Assembly: GCA_021298835.1 (NCBI GenBank)
Contig: JAJTHG010000010.1
Location: 1-64,000, forward strand
Direction of reading: 5' to 3'
DNA from: Gemmatimonadota bacterium
Lineage (GTDB): Bacteria > Gemmatimonadota > Gemmatimonadetes > Gemmatimonadales > Gemmatimonadaceae
DNA: 64,000 bases
Part shown: positions 43,688-52,157 of the stretch, piece by piece
Layout of the letters: every line of letters starts with the position of its first letter
How positions within the stretch are numbered: position 1 is the stretch's first letter
Notes under the pieces: model-generated
Told to the model about the DNA's origin: nothing
Databases searched by the model: none
The model's input: the letters and a program-made list of their open reading frames with translations, nothing else
Position numbers and translations under genes: made by a program

Positions 43688-45220
43688 TCAGCCGCCCCAG
43701 CCCCCGCCGCCCGGCGTCTCGATCGTCACGACATCACCGGCCTGCAACTCGAGCCGGCACTTGGCCGGCACCTCCACGCCGTTGAGCAGGTTGCGCCCCC
43801 GCGCGCCATCGCCCCCTCCCGCCGCCCCGCGCGGGGCGTGGCGTCGCCGTTCGGTGAGCAGCGTCACGGTGCACGAGTCGAGCGCCCGATAGCTGCGCAC
43901 GACGCCGTCGCCGCCACGGTGCCGCCCCGCGCCGCCCGAGCCGGCCCGGATGCCGTAGTGCACGACCTCGAGCGGATACGCCCGCTCCAGCGACTCGATC
44001 GGCGTGATGCGCGTGTTGCTCATGCCCACGTGCACGCCGCTCGGGCCAGGACCGCGCGCCGAGGCACCCTGCCCACCCCCGAGCGTCTCGTAGAACGTCC
44101 ACCCCGCCCCGCCGAAGACGACGTTGTTCATCGTGCCCTGCCCCTGAGCCGGAACGGGGAGGCCGGCGGCGTCGAGCGCGCGCACGATGGCATCGGTGAG
44201 CCGCTGCGACATCTCCACGTTGCCCGCTGCGACCGCGGCGCCGTCGCGCGCGTCAATGGCGCTTCCCGGGGGGATCGACAGCGACACGGCCCGCGCGAGC
44301 CCGTCGTTGGTGGGGACGTCGTCGTCGAGCAGCATGCGCAGCACGAACACGGCGGCCGCCTGCACCACCGCGCGCGGGCAGTTCACGTTGCCCGCCACGC
44401 GCGGTGCCGTGCCGCCGAAGTCGAGGTGCAGCGTGCCGTCGCGCACCGCCGCGGAGACCGCAATGCGGATGTCGGCATCGGTCACCCCGTCCCCCTCGAG
44501 GAAGTCCTCCGCCGCACCGCGGGCGCCCTCGAGCGGCCGCAGGCGCTCGCGCGCGCGCCGCTCGGCGTAGTCCAGCAGGGCGGCGCCAGCGGCGTCGAGG
44601 GTCTCGACCCCCGTGCGCTGCCGGAGCGCCCGCCACCCCTCGGCACCGGCACGGCAGGCGGCGCGCTGCGCGGCGAGGTCGCCGCGCCGTTCGTCGGGCG
44701 TCCGCACGTTGGCGAGAACGATCGCCCAGACGTCGTCAACCGGCCGGCCGCCGCGCTCGAGGAAGACCGGCGGCAGCACGAGCCCTTCCTGCACCAGTTC
44801 GCGCGCGCCGAAGGGCATCGAGCCGGGCGACATGCCGCCGACGTCCGCGTGGTGCGCACGCACCGCGGCATAGCCGATGACGGACGTGCCCGACTCGTCG
44901 GCGATCGCCTCGACCATCGTGAGGTCGGGGAGGTGCGAGCCGCCGTGCGACGGATGGTTGAGCAGGAGCACGTCGCCCGGGCCCGGGCGGCGTCCCATGG
45001 CGGCGCGGACGGCTGCGGGCATCGCCCCCAGGTGCACCGGGATGTGGGCCGCCTGCGCGACCATGCGCCCCCCGGCGTCGAAGAGCGCGCACGAGGCGTC
45101 GCGGCGCTCGCGGATGTTCGGGCTGAGGGCGCTGCGCACCAGCACGGCCCCCATCTCCTCGGCGACCATCGCGATCGCGTGGCCCATCACGCCGAGCGCC
45201 AGCGGATCGAAGCGGGGCAT
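43688..45220 (-). CDS. hyuB: hydantoinase B/oxoprolinase family protein
   Basis: 510 residues. Family motifs: MGHAIAMVAEEMGAVLVRSALSPNIRERRDASCALFD, DVLLLNHPSHGGSHLPD, RAHHADVGGMSPGSMP and the C-terminal GIRAGSGGAGRHRGGDG ... LQAGDVVTIETPGGGGWG. With HyuA it would form an ATP-dependent hydantoinase or 5-oxoprolinase. The ending GGGGWG is typical. It starts 3 bases after hyuA. Confidence 0.93.
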   Translation of the reverse strand: MPRFDPLALGVMGHAIAMVAEEMGAVLVRSALSPNIRERRDASCALFDAGGRMVAQAAHIPVHLGAMPAAVRAAMGRRPGPGDVLLLNHPSHGGSHLPDLTMVEAIADESGTSVIGYAAVRAHHADVGGMSPGSMPFGARELVQEGLVLPPVFLERGGRPVDDVWAIVLANVRTPDERRGDLAAQRAACRAGAEGWRALRQRTGVETLDAAGAALLDYAERRARERLRPLEGARGAAEDFLEGDGVTDADIRIAVSAAVRDGTLHLDFGGTAPRVAGNVNCPRAVVQAAAVFVLRMLLDDDVPTNDGLARAVSLSIPPGSAIDARDGAAVAAGNVEMSQRLTDAIVRALDAAGLPVPAQGQGTMNNVVFGGAGWTFYETLGGGQGASARGPGPSGVHVGMSNTRITPIESLERAYPLEVVHYGIRAGSGGAGRHRGGDGVVRSYRALDSCTVTLLTERRRHAPRGAAGGGDGARGRNLLNGVEVPAKCRLELQAGDVVTIETPGGGGWGG

Positions 45221-45223
45221 CGC

Positions 45224-47173
45224 TCAGCCCTCGCGGGTCAGGTGCCAGCCGCCGATGCCGAGCGCGGTCGCGGTCCACCCGAGGGCGACGTGCAGCGTGG
45301 CGTCCGGCAGCGCGACCGACACCGGACCACGCACCGTGCGCGCGAGCGTGCCGCCATCGTCGCGCGGGGCGGCGTCGTCCCACGCCGACGCGCCGTCCCC
45401 CGTCCGCGACAGCGCGATCGCGTGCGCCGCGCCGCTCCGCGTGGCCCGCAGACTCACGAGCTCCACCGGCCGCTCGAGGGCGAAGCCGAACCGGGTGCGG
45501 TGCGAGGCGGCGAAGCGCGCGGCGATCGCCGGCCCGTCGTCGCCGGGAGCGACCGGCGTCTCGACCTCGTGGCCCTGCCCGGCGTAGCGCACGCGCGCGG
45601 TGAAGGCGACATCGGGCAGGTGCACGCCATCGGTCGCGGTATCCGCCGCCGCGCAGGCCGCCCCGACCGCGGCGGCATCGAGCCCCTCGGCCCCGGCGAG
45701 GACGCTGGCGAGGCCGTCGCGCCGCTCGGGGGCCATCGCGAGGCCGAGGGCGCTGAGCACCCCCGCGAACGGGGGCACGAGGATCTCGTGCATCCCCAGG
45801 TGCTCGGCGAGCCCGCAGGCATGCAGCGGACCGCCGCCGCCGAAGGGCACGAGCGTCGCCGTGCGGGGATCCAGCCCGCGCTCGACCGACACGCGCCGCA
45901 GCGCCCGCGCCATCGCGGCGTCCGCGCTCGCGATGATCGCGCGCGCGACGCGCGTCGGCTCGGCCCCGAGCACGGCGGCGAGGCGGCCGACCGCCTCGTG
46001 CGCACGGGCGGCGTCGAGCGCCACGCCGCCGGCGAGGGACCGCGCCTGCACCGTCCCCAGCACCACGTGGGCGTCGGTGACGGTCGGCTCGGTGCCGCCG
46101 AGTCCGTAGCAGGCGGGACCCGGTCGCGCGCCGGCGCTTCGGGGCCCGACGCGCAGTGCGCCGCCGTCGTCCGCCCACGCGATGGACCCGCCGCCGGCGC
46201 TGACCGTCTCGACGAGCACCCGCGGCAGCGCGATCGGCACGCCGGCGACGTCACCGCCGGCCTCGACGAGCGGCGCCCCGTCCACGACGACACCGACGTC
46301 GGCGCTGGTGCCGCCGATGTCCACCGTGAGGGCAAGGGGCACGCGCGCCGCGCGGCAGACCGCCGCCGCACCGACGACACCGCCGGCGGGGCCCGACAGG
46401 GCGAGGGCGGCCGCGTGGCGCGCCGCGACCCCGGCGGGGAGCATGCCGCCGCTCGAGGTCACCACGAGAGGCGCGGGCAGTCCACGCGCGGCGAGGCGGG
46501 CCTCGAGCGCCGCGAGGTAGCGCGCCACGCGCGGCCGCGCGTAGGCCTCGGCCGCGGTCGTCGCTGTGCGCTCGAACTCGCGGATCTCCGGCAGCACCTC
46601 GTGGGAACAGACGACGTCCACCCCGGCGGGCAGGGCGGCCCGCAGGGCGGCCCGCAGGGCGGCGGCGAGCCGCTGCTCGTGCGCCGGCGCCTCGTGCGCG
46701 AAGAGCAGCGCGACGGCGACGATCTCGGGGTGCTGCCCCCGCACCGATGCGACGACCGCGGCCACGACGTCGTCGGCGAGCGGCGTCGCGACGCCCCGGG
46801 CCCCGACGCGCTCGGTCACCCCCACCACCGCGTCGGCCGCGACGAGCGGCGGCGCGTGGTCGGCGGCGAGGTCGTAGAGCGCCGCGCGGTCCTGCCGCCG
46901 GAGGCGCAGCAGGTCGGTGGCGCCGGCGGTGGCGCAGAGCACGACCCGCGCCCCCGAGCGCTCGAGCAGGAGGTTGGTCACCACCGTGGTGCCGTGCGCC
47001 ACGCGGTCGATGCCCTCGGCGCGGATGCCGAGCGCCTCGATGGCGGCGAGCACTCCCGCGCTCTGGTCGTGCGGGGTGGTCGGGACCTTGGCAGCGAGGC
47101 AGCGGCCGTCGGCCCCGATCGCCACCGCGTCGGTGAACGTCCCGCCGACGTCCACCCCGACCGCCCAGGTCAC
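45224..47173 (-). CDS. hyuA: hydantoinase A/oxoprolinase family protein
   Basis: 649 residues. N-terminal GVDVGGTFTDAVAI, VAHGTTVVTNLLLER, LSGPAGGVVGAA, VDIGGTSADVGVV, VSAGGGSIAWAD, GPACYGLGGTEPTVTDA and FGGGGPLHACGLAEHLGM; actin-like ATPase fold of HyuA. Start is GTG 47171-47173, overlapping the DUF4105 stop; the frame to 47500 is antisense shadow. Opens cyclic amides with ATP together with HyuB. Confidence 0.94.
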   Translation of the reverse strand: MTWAVGVDVGGTFTDAVAIGADGRCLAAKVPTTPHDQSAGVLAAIEALGIRAEGIDRVAHGTTVVTNLLLERSGARVVLCATAGATDLLRLRRQDRAALYDLAADHAPPLVAADAVVGVTERVGARGVATPLADDVVAAVVASVRGQHPEIVAVALLFAHEAPAHEQRLAAALRAALRAALPAGVDVVCSHEVLPEIREFERTATTAAEAYARPRVARYLAALEARLAARGLPAPLVVTSSGGMLPAGVAARHAAALALSGPAGGVVGAAAVCRAARVPLALTVDIGGTSADVGVVVDGAPLVEAGGDVAGVPIALPRVLVETVSAGGGSIAWADDGGALRVGPRSAGARPGPACYGLGGTEPTVTDAHVVLGTVQARSLAGGVALDAARAHEAVGRLAAVLGAEPTRVARAIIASADAAMARALRRVSVERGLDPRTATLVPFGGGGPLHACGLAEHLGMHEILVPPFAGVLSALGLAMAPERRDGLASVLAGAEGLDAAAVGAACAAADTATDGVHLPDVAFTARVRYAGQGHEVETPVAPGDDGPAIAARFAASHRTRFGFALERPVELVSLRATRSGAAHAIALSRTGDGASAWDDAAPRDDGGTLARTVRGPVSVALPDATLHVALGWTATALGIGGWHLTREG

Positions 47174-48414
47174 GCGAGACCGCGGAGCGTCGCGCGGCGC
47201 ACGGCCCAGTACAGTGCGGCATGGACCGGTGCCGCGAGCGCGAGCGTCGCGGCGAAGGGCTGCCCGCCGAGCACCGCGGCCAGCCCGCCCGCCGCCGAGG
47301 CGAGCACGACGCCAGCGGCGACGCCGCGCGCCGCAGCCGCCCCGCGGCCGCCGAGCAGCGCGAGGGGCACGAGCGCCGCGAGCACCAGCGAGAGGGGCGA
47401 GAAGAGGAGCAGGTTGGCGTTCATCCCCCAGAAGACGTGCCGCGTGACCGTCGCGGCCAGCAGCAGCACGAGGCCGATCACCCCCGCGACGAGCGACCAC
47501 GCGCCGCCGACCAGCGCGAGGCCGCCGCGGGCCGCGCCCGAGGCCGGCGCGGCGCGCCCGAGGAGGCCGAGCAGCGTCGCCAGCGCGAGGCCGGCGACGG
47601 CGGTCCAGAGGGACAGGCGCGGAGCGTTCGCCGCCTCCGGGGGACGGCTCGCGACGAACAGCACGTCGTCACGGACCAGCAGCGACCGGGTGCCCCCCGC
47701 ACCGTCGGGGACGCGCACGGCCCGCAGGGCGTCGCGCAGATTCATCGGCACGAAGGCCGCCTCCCACTGCGAGAGGGGGGCGTCGGCCCGCCGGCCGAGC
47801 GCGATGTCCACGCCGACGGCGGCGAGCGGCATCCCCTCGAGCAGGCGCTCCGTCTCGCGGCGGAAGGTGGTGCCGGCGGGGGTGCGCGCGAGCTGCGCGC
47901 GCAGCGCCCCGCCGATCGCGCGGTCGAGCGCGTCGCGGACGCGTGTCGAGCAGTTGTCGAGGAAGTAGTCGTACCGGTAGTACTTCGCGTCGCCGACGGC
48001 GTTGGCCGCGACGGCCTGCGCCAGCGCCACCTTGGCCGAGTCGGGGATCGCGAGTTCCTGCAGCCAGAGGGTGCGGTTCATCCACCGGTACGCCTCGATG
48101 GTGCGGCCGAAGTCGTCCCCGGCCATCCAGTACCTGGTGTCGCCGGTGAGGAAGCGCGTCAGGAAGTCCGGTGCCGCGAAGTCGAAGAGCCCCCAGTTCC
48201 ACGCGGTGCCGACGTTCGTGCGCAGGTCGCGGATGACGAGCGCGTTGTGGCCGAAGCGCTCCCAGATGGCCTCGCCCTGCCCCATGGTGAGCAGGTACAC
48301 CTTGAGCTGCGAGCCGTCCGGAGGAGCCAGGACCTGCGCGCGCACGGGGGCCGCACCGGCCGATGCGGCGAGCCCGAGCGCGGCCGAGGCCGCGAGGCGC
48401 CGGAGGGTCCTCAC
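47170..48414 (-). CDS. DUF4105 membrane protein, Lnb-like
   Basis: 414 residues from GTG 48414. Signal peptide (1-27). The DUF4105 domain has WERFGHNALVIRD (His56), WNWGLFDFAAPDFLTRFLTGDTRYWM and YDYFLDNCSTRVRDALD (Cys155), a His/Cys pair as in papain-like transferases. The C-terminal half has four or five membrane helices. DUF4105 includes Lnb, reported in Bacteroidota as a lipoprotein N-acyltransferase used instead of Lnt; whether this protein does that is inference. Four-base overlaps on both sides. Confidence 0.8.
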   Translation of the reverse strand: MRTLRRLAASAALGLAASAGAAPVRAQVLAPPDGSQLKVYLLTMGQGEAIWERFGHNALVIRDLRTNVGTAWNWGLFDFAAPDFLTRFLTGDTRYWMAGDDFGRTIEAYRWMNRTLWLQELAIPDSAKVALAQAVAANAVGDAKYYRYDYFLDNCSTRVRDALDRAIGGALRAQLARTPAGTTFRRETERLLEGMPLAAVGVDIALGRRADAPLSQWEAAFVPMNLRDALRAVRVPDGAGGTRSLLVRDDVLFVASRPPEAANAPRLSLWTAVAGLALATLLGLLGRAAPASGAARGGLALVGGAWSLVAGVIGLVLLLAATVTRHVFWGMNANLLLFSPLSLVLAALVPLALLGGRGAAAARGVAAGVVLASAAGGLAAVLGGQPFAATLALAAPVHAALYWAVRRATLRGLA

Positions 48415-49412
48415 GCGCGGTCGAGCGCGACTTCGCTGCCGCCCTCGGCCGATTCGTAGACGGCGGCGAGCACGCGGGCGACGCGCACCTGGTCGTCGGG
48501 CGCCTCGTACGGCGCGCTGCCGGCGAGGACGGCCTGCACGTGGGCGTGCTGGGCGCGATACGACTGCAGGAAGACGCTCTCGCGCGCCGTGCCACCGCTC
48601 GGCGACACCTCGACGGCGCGACCGTTCAGCTCCTTGATGACGCGCAGCGGGTTGAGGCGCGCGCTGCCCCGCTCGCCGATCGTCTCGAACCACCAGCGCT
48701 CCTGCGTCCCCACGTACGACCACGTCACGTCGAACGAGAAGCTGGTGCCGTCGGCGGCTTCGAGCACGGCCAGCATCGCGTGCTCGACCGCCTTCGCGCC
48801 GCGCGGGCGGTCCATGTGCGCGTGCACCCGGGTGATCGGGGGGAAGTTGCTGAGCCACAGCGCGAGGTCGAGCAGCGCCCAGCCGTGCTCGAGGAACGCG
48901 CCGCCGCCGGCCTCGGGCCGGCTCGCCCGCCAACCGGCCATTGCGCCGCGCGGGTGGTATGCGCCGGCGCGCACGCCGCGCAGCGCCCCCAGCTCGCCGC
49001 CCCCGAGGAAGCCGGCGAGGAGCTGGACGTCGGACCGGAAGCGGTGGTTGTTGCCGACGAACACCTTCGCCGCGGTCTTCTTCGCCGTGGCGAGCAGCTT
49101 CTCGACGCCCTTGCCGGAGAGCGACAGCGGCCGCTCGCAGAACACGTTCGTCCGCGCCGCGAGCAGGCGCTGCACGTGGGCCTCGTGCAGGTGGTTCGGC
49201 GTCGTCACGACGACGAGGTCGAACGGCCCGTTCTCGAGGAGTTCGTCGATGTCCGTCGAGGCGTCGCGGATGCCGAAGCGCTCGCCCAGCGCGCGGGCCT
49301 TCGCGAAGTCGTTGTCGCAGAGCGCGGCCAGTTCCACGCCGCGCATCTTCGACAGCACCGGCAGGTGCGCCAACTGCGCAATCGCGCCCGCCCCCACGAT
49401 CCCGACTCGCAT
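48411..49412 (-). CDS. Gfo/Idh/MocA-family oxidoreductase
   Basis: 333 residues. Rossmann start MRVGIVGAGAIAQLAHLPVL, NAD(P)-binding VVVTTPNHLHEAHVQRLLAARTNVFCERPLSL (EKPLs-type motif with R for K), and C-terminal sheet domain. The K of the usual EKP is arginine, seen in some non-canonical members. ATG 49412 chosen over 49475, which lacks the fold start. Substrate unknown, likely a sugar or inositol derivative. Confidence 0.92.
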   Translation of the reverse strand: MRVGIVGAGAIAQLAHLPVLSKMRGVELAALCDNDFAKARALGERFGIRDASTDIDELLENGPFDLVVVTTPNHLHEAHVQRLLAARTNVFCERPLSLSGKGVEKLLATAKKTAAKVFVGNNHRFRSDVQLLAGFLGGGELGALRGVRAGAYHPRGAMAGWRASRPEAGGGAFLEHGWALLDLALWLSNFPPITRVHAHMDRPRGAKAVEHAMLAVLEAADGTSFSFDVTWSYVGTQERWWFETIGERGSARLNPLRVIKELNGRAVEVSPSGGTARESVFLQSYRAQHAHVQAVLAGSAPYEAPDDQVRVARVLAAVYESAEGGSEVALDRA

Positions 49413-49458
49413 CGTCCCGTTCCGCGTGTTGAAGGTTTCGGGTCCGCCCGGCGGCCCC

Positions 49459-50862
49459 TCAGCGCCCGTCGCCACCGACCGGGGCCGCTCCGACCGTCGT
49501 ACCCGGGAAATATGTCCGGAGGATCGCCCGGGCGGACTGTCCCGCCCGCGCCCGTGCGATCGCGCCCCACTGGCACATCCCCACCCCGTGTCCGTGACCG
49601 GTCCCTTCGACCACCAGGGTCCCGTCCCGCCCGGGGGACGTGGCGATCGCGTAGCTCGTGCTGTTGAGGAGGTCGCCGTTGGCGAGCCGCAGGACGAAGC
49701 GGGTGTCGTTGGCCCGTACGGTGTAGGTGCCGCGGTCGGTGACGAAGTCGAGGCCCGCCACCCGACCGCTCGGCGTGCGGCCGGTCACGCGCACGTCGGT
49801 CACCGCCCCGAGGGCGCCGGCCGGGGCCCCACCGTAGAGCGGCAGCCAGCGCGCCGCGAGCTGGCGCAGCGAGGCGGCCGGGAACCGGGCCGTCCACCGG
49901 TAGCGCGGCGCGATGCGGCAATACGGCTGGCCGGTCGCGGGATCGGTGTCGTCCACGGCCTGCAGGAACGGCTCGCCGCGGGTTCGCCAGAGCTCCTGGG
50001 CCGCCGCCGTCCGCCCGCCGCAGGCCGCGTGGTAGGGGGCGTTGATCACCTGGCCGGCGTGGAGCAGCACGAGCCCTGCCGTGGACGCCACGGCGGCGTC
50101 GGCCACCGGCGTCTCGGCATCGGCCCCGCCGTAGGCCTGATTGAGCACCCCGCCGACGAGGTCCCACGACCGCGCGGTGGTCTCGCGCAGGCGCACGAGC
50201 GTGTAGCTGCGGGCGGCGATCGCCTGCGCCTCGACGGCGGCGGCTTCGGCGGCGGTTCGCGGGCCGATCTCCTTCGGCACGACCCCGCGCAGGTAGTCCT
50301 CGACGCCGAGCCGGTTCACGACGACGAGGCCCGTGTCGGTGGGGACGATGCGCACGTCGCCGCGGTACCGGCGTCCATCCACCGTGGCGACGGCCTCCCC
50401 GATCGGCCGGACGGTGATGGCATCGCGCACCCGTCGCCCCGGGACGCCGTCGGGCGGTGTCGCCTCGACGACGTCGCCGCCGGCCGCCAGGCGCCACGCC
50501 TGCCCCGCCCCACCGGACGCGATGACCCGCCCGCCGTCCGACACGAGCTGCCACTCGCCGGTGCCTCCGACCTGCACGGCGCGCGCCGCCGTCGCCAGCG
50601 CGATGCGCACCGTCCGCCCGCCCAGTCCTGCGCCTCGCGGGCGCGGCGGTGCGGACCACTCGTCGGGTCGCAGCGCGACCGGGGCCCCGCCCTGTGCGGC
50701 CGCGCTGTCCGCGCCGGGCTCGGGATCGTCGTCGCGCGGCGACGCGATGCGCGTCGGCGGCGGCTCGGGATCGGGACGCGGCGACGGCACGAGCGCGCCG
50801 CATCCCGCGACCAGCGCGGTGAACGCGCCCCGGGCCGCGGCGCGCGCGGCCCGGCGGGTCAC
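49459..50862 (-). CDS. SpoIID/LytB-domain lipoprotein
   Basis: 467 residues from GTG 50862. N-terminal basic and hydrophobic stretch ending ALVAGCGALV gives a lipobox cysteine. SpoIID core: GVEDYLRGVVPKEIG, AVEAQAIAARSYTL, INAPYHAACGGRTA and the end GHGHGVGMCQWGAIARARAG. SpoIID is a lytic transglycosylase acting on glycan strands stripped of stem peptides; here it would act in the periplasm of a non-sporulating diderm. GTGA overlap with hemL. Confidence 0.9.
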   Translation of the reverse strand: MTRRAARAAARGAFTALVAGCGALVPSPRPDPEPPPTRIASPRDDDPEPGADSAAAQGGAPVALRPDEWSAPPRPRGAGLGGRTVRIALATAARAVQVGGTGEWQLVSDGGRVIASGGAGQAWRLAAGGDVVEATPPDGVPGRRVRDAITVRPIGEAVATVDGRRYRGDVRIVPTDTGLVVVNRLGVEDYLRGVVPKEIGPRTAAEAAAVEAQAIAARSYTLVRLRETTARSWDLVGGVLNQAYGGADAETPVADAAVASTAGLVLLHAGQVINAPYHAACGGRTAAAQELWRTRGEPFLQAVDDTDPATGQPYCRIAPRYRWTARFPAASLRQLAARWLPLYGGAPAGALGAVTDVRVTGRTPSGRVAGLDFVTDRGTYTVRANDTRFVLRLANGDLLNSTSYAIATSPGRDGTLVVEGTGHGHGVGMCQWGAIARARAGQSARAILRTYFPGTTVGAAPVGGDGR

Positions 50863-52157
50863 GCCAGTGCCGCGGCGAAGGCCTGGTCGAGCCGGTCGAG
50901 CGCGTCGTCGATCACGGGGGCGGTGTGGGCCGCGCTCGTGAACCCCGCCTCGAAGGCCGAGGGCGCCAGGTACACGCCGCGCTCCCGGGCGGCGTGGAAG
51001 ACCTTCCGGAAGAGCGCGACGTCGCTCTGCTTCGCATCGTCGAAGGAGCGCACCGGGCCGTCGTGCAGGAAGAATCCCCACATCGAGCCGGCGTGATCGG
51101 CGAGCAGGGGGACCCCGCGCCGCGCCGCGATCTCGCGCAGGCCGGCGACGAGCCGGCCCGTCTGCGCGGTGATGGCGTCGTGCACCGGCCGCGTGAGCGC
51201 CGCGAGCGTCGCGAGGCCGCCCGCCATCGCGAGCGGATTCCCCGAGAGCGTCCCCGCCTGGTACACCCTGCCGGCCGGCGCGACCTGCTGCATGACCGCG
51301 CGCGACCCGCCGTACGCGGCCACCGGCAGCCCGCCACCGATCACCTTGCCGAGGCACGTGAGGTCGGGACGCACGCCCCCCGAGTACTCGACGGCGCCGC
51401 CGAAGGCGATGCGGAAGCCCGTCATGACCTCGTCGAAGAGCAGCATCGCTCCGGTCTCGTCGCAGACCGCGCGAAGGCCGGCGAGGAAGCCCGGCGCCGG
51501 CGGGATGAACCCCGAGTTGCCGATGATCGGCTCGACGCAGATCGCCGCGAGCGGCGTGGTGCGCGCGATCGTCCGCACGGCGTCGAGATCGTTGAAGGCG
51601 ACAGTGAGGGTCTTCTCGGCCAGCGCCGCCGGCACGCCCGGCGAGTTGGGCAGCCCCAGCGTGGCGACCCCCGAGCCCGCCTTCACGAGGAAGCTGTCGG
51701 CGTGGCCGTGGTAGCACCCTTCGAATTTGAGGATGTGGTCGCGGCCGGTGGCGGCCCGCGCGACGCGCACGGCCGACATCGCCGCTTCGGTGCCGCTGGA
51801 GACGAAGCGCACCATCTCGAGGTGCGGCATGCGCGCGGCGATGACCTCGGCGAGGTCGAGTTCGAGCGCGCAGGGAATGCCGAAGCTCGTGCCGCGCGCT
51901 GCGGTCTCCGCGAGCGCGGCGAGCACGGCGGGCGGCGCGTGCCCCAGTACCAGCGGTCCCCACGACAGGACGAAGTCAACGTACCGGTTGCCGTCCACGT
52001 CCCAGATGTACGGTCCGTCGCCGCGCGCGACGACGAACGGCTCGCCCCCCACGCCGCCGAAGGCGCGCACGGGGGAGTTCACGCCGCCCGGGAAGCGCTG
52101 CCGGGCGCGGGCCATGAGTTCCTGCGATCGGGAGGTGTCGTGCGGGACGGCGGTCAT
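50859..52157 (-). CDS. hemL: glutamate-1-semialdehyde 2,1-aminomutase
   Basis: 432 residues. PLP lysine Lys271 in CLGKVIGGGLPV; FPGGVNSPVRAF, FVSSGTEAAMSAVRVARA, YHGHADSFLV, LLFDEVMTGFR and GTLSGNPLAM. Makes 5-aminolevulinate in the C5 pathway for heme. ATG overlaps the rimO stop. Confidence 0.97.
   Translation of the reverse strand: MTAVPHDTSRSQELMARARQRFPGGVNSPVRAFGGVGGEPFVVARGDGPYIWDVDGNRYVDFVLSWGPLVLGHAPPAVLAALAETAARGTSFGIPCALELDLAEVIAARMPHLEMVRFVSSGTEAAMSAVRVARAATGRDHILKFEGCYHGHADSFLVKAGSGVATLGLPNSPGVPAALAEKTLTVAFNDLDAVRTIARTTPLAAICVEPIIGNSGFIPPAPGFLAGLRAVCDETGAMLLFDEVMTGFRIAFGGAVEYSGGVRPDLTCLGKVIGGGLPVAAYGGSRAVMQQVAPAGRVYQAGTLSGNPLAMAGGLATLAALTRPVHDAITAQTGRLVAGLREIAARRGVPLLADHAGSMWGFFLHDGPVRSFDDAKQSDVALFRKVFHAARERGVYLAPSAFEAGFTSAAHTAPVIDDALDRLDQAFAAALA

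Noticed and set aside
43646-47968. 1440-codon plus-strand open frame opposite hyuA and hyuB
   Set aside because: Composition is typical of antisense GC-rich frames and it spans several real genes whose motifs are complete on the minus strand.
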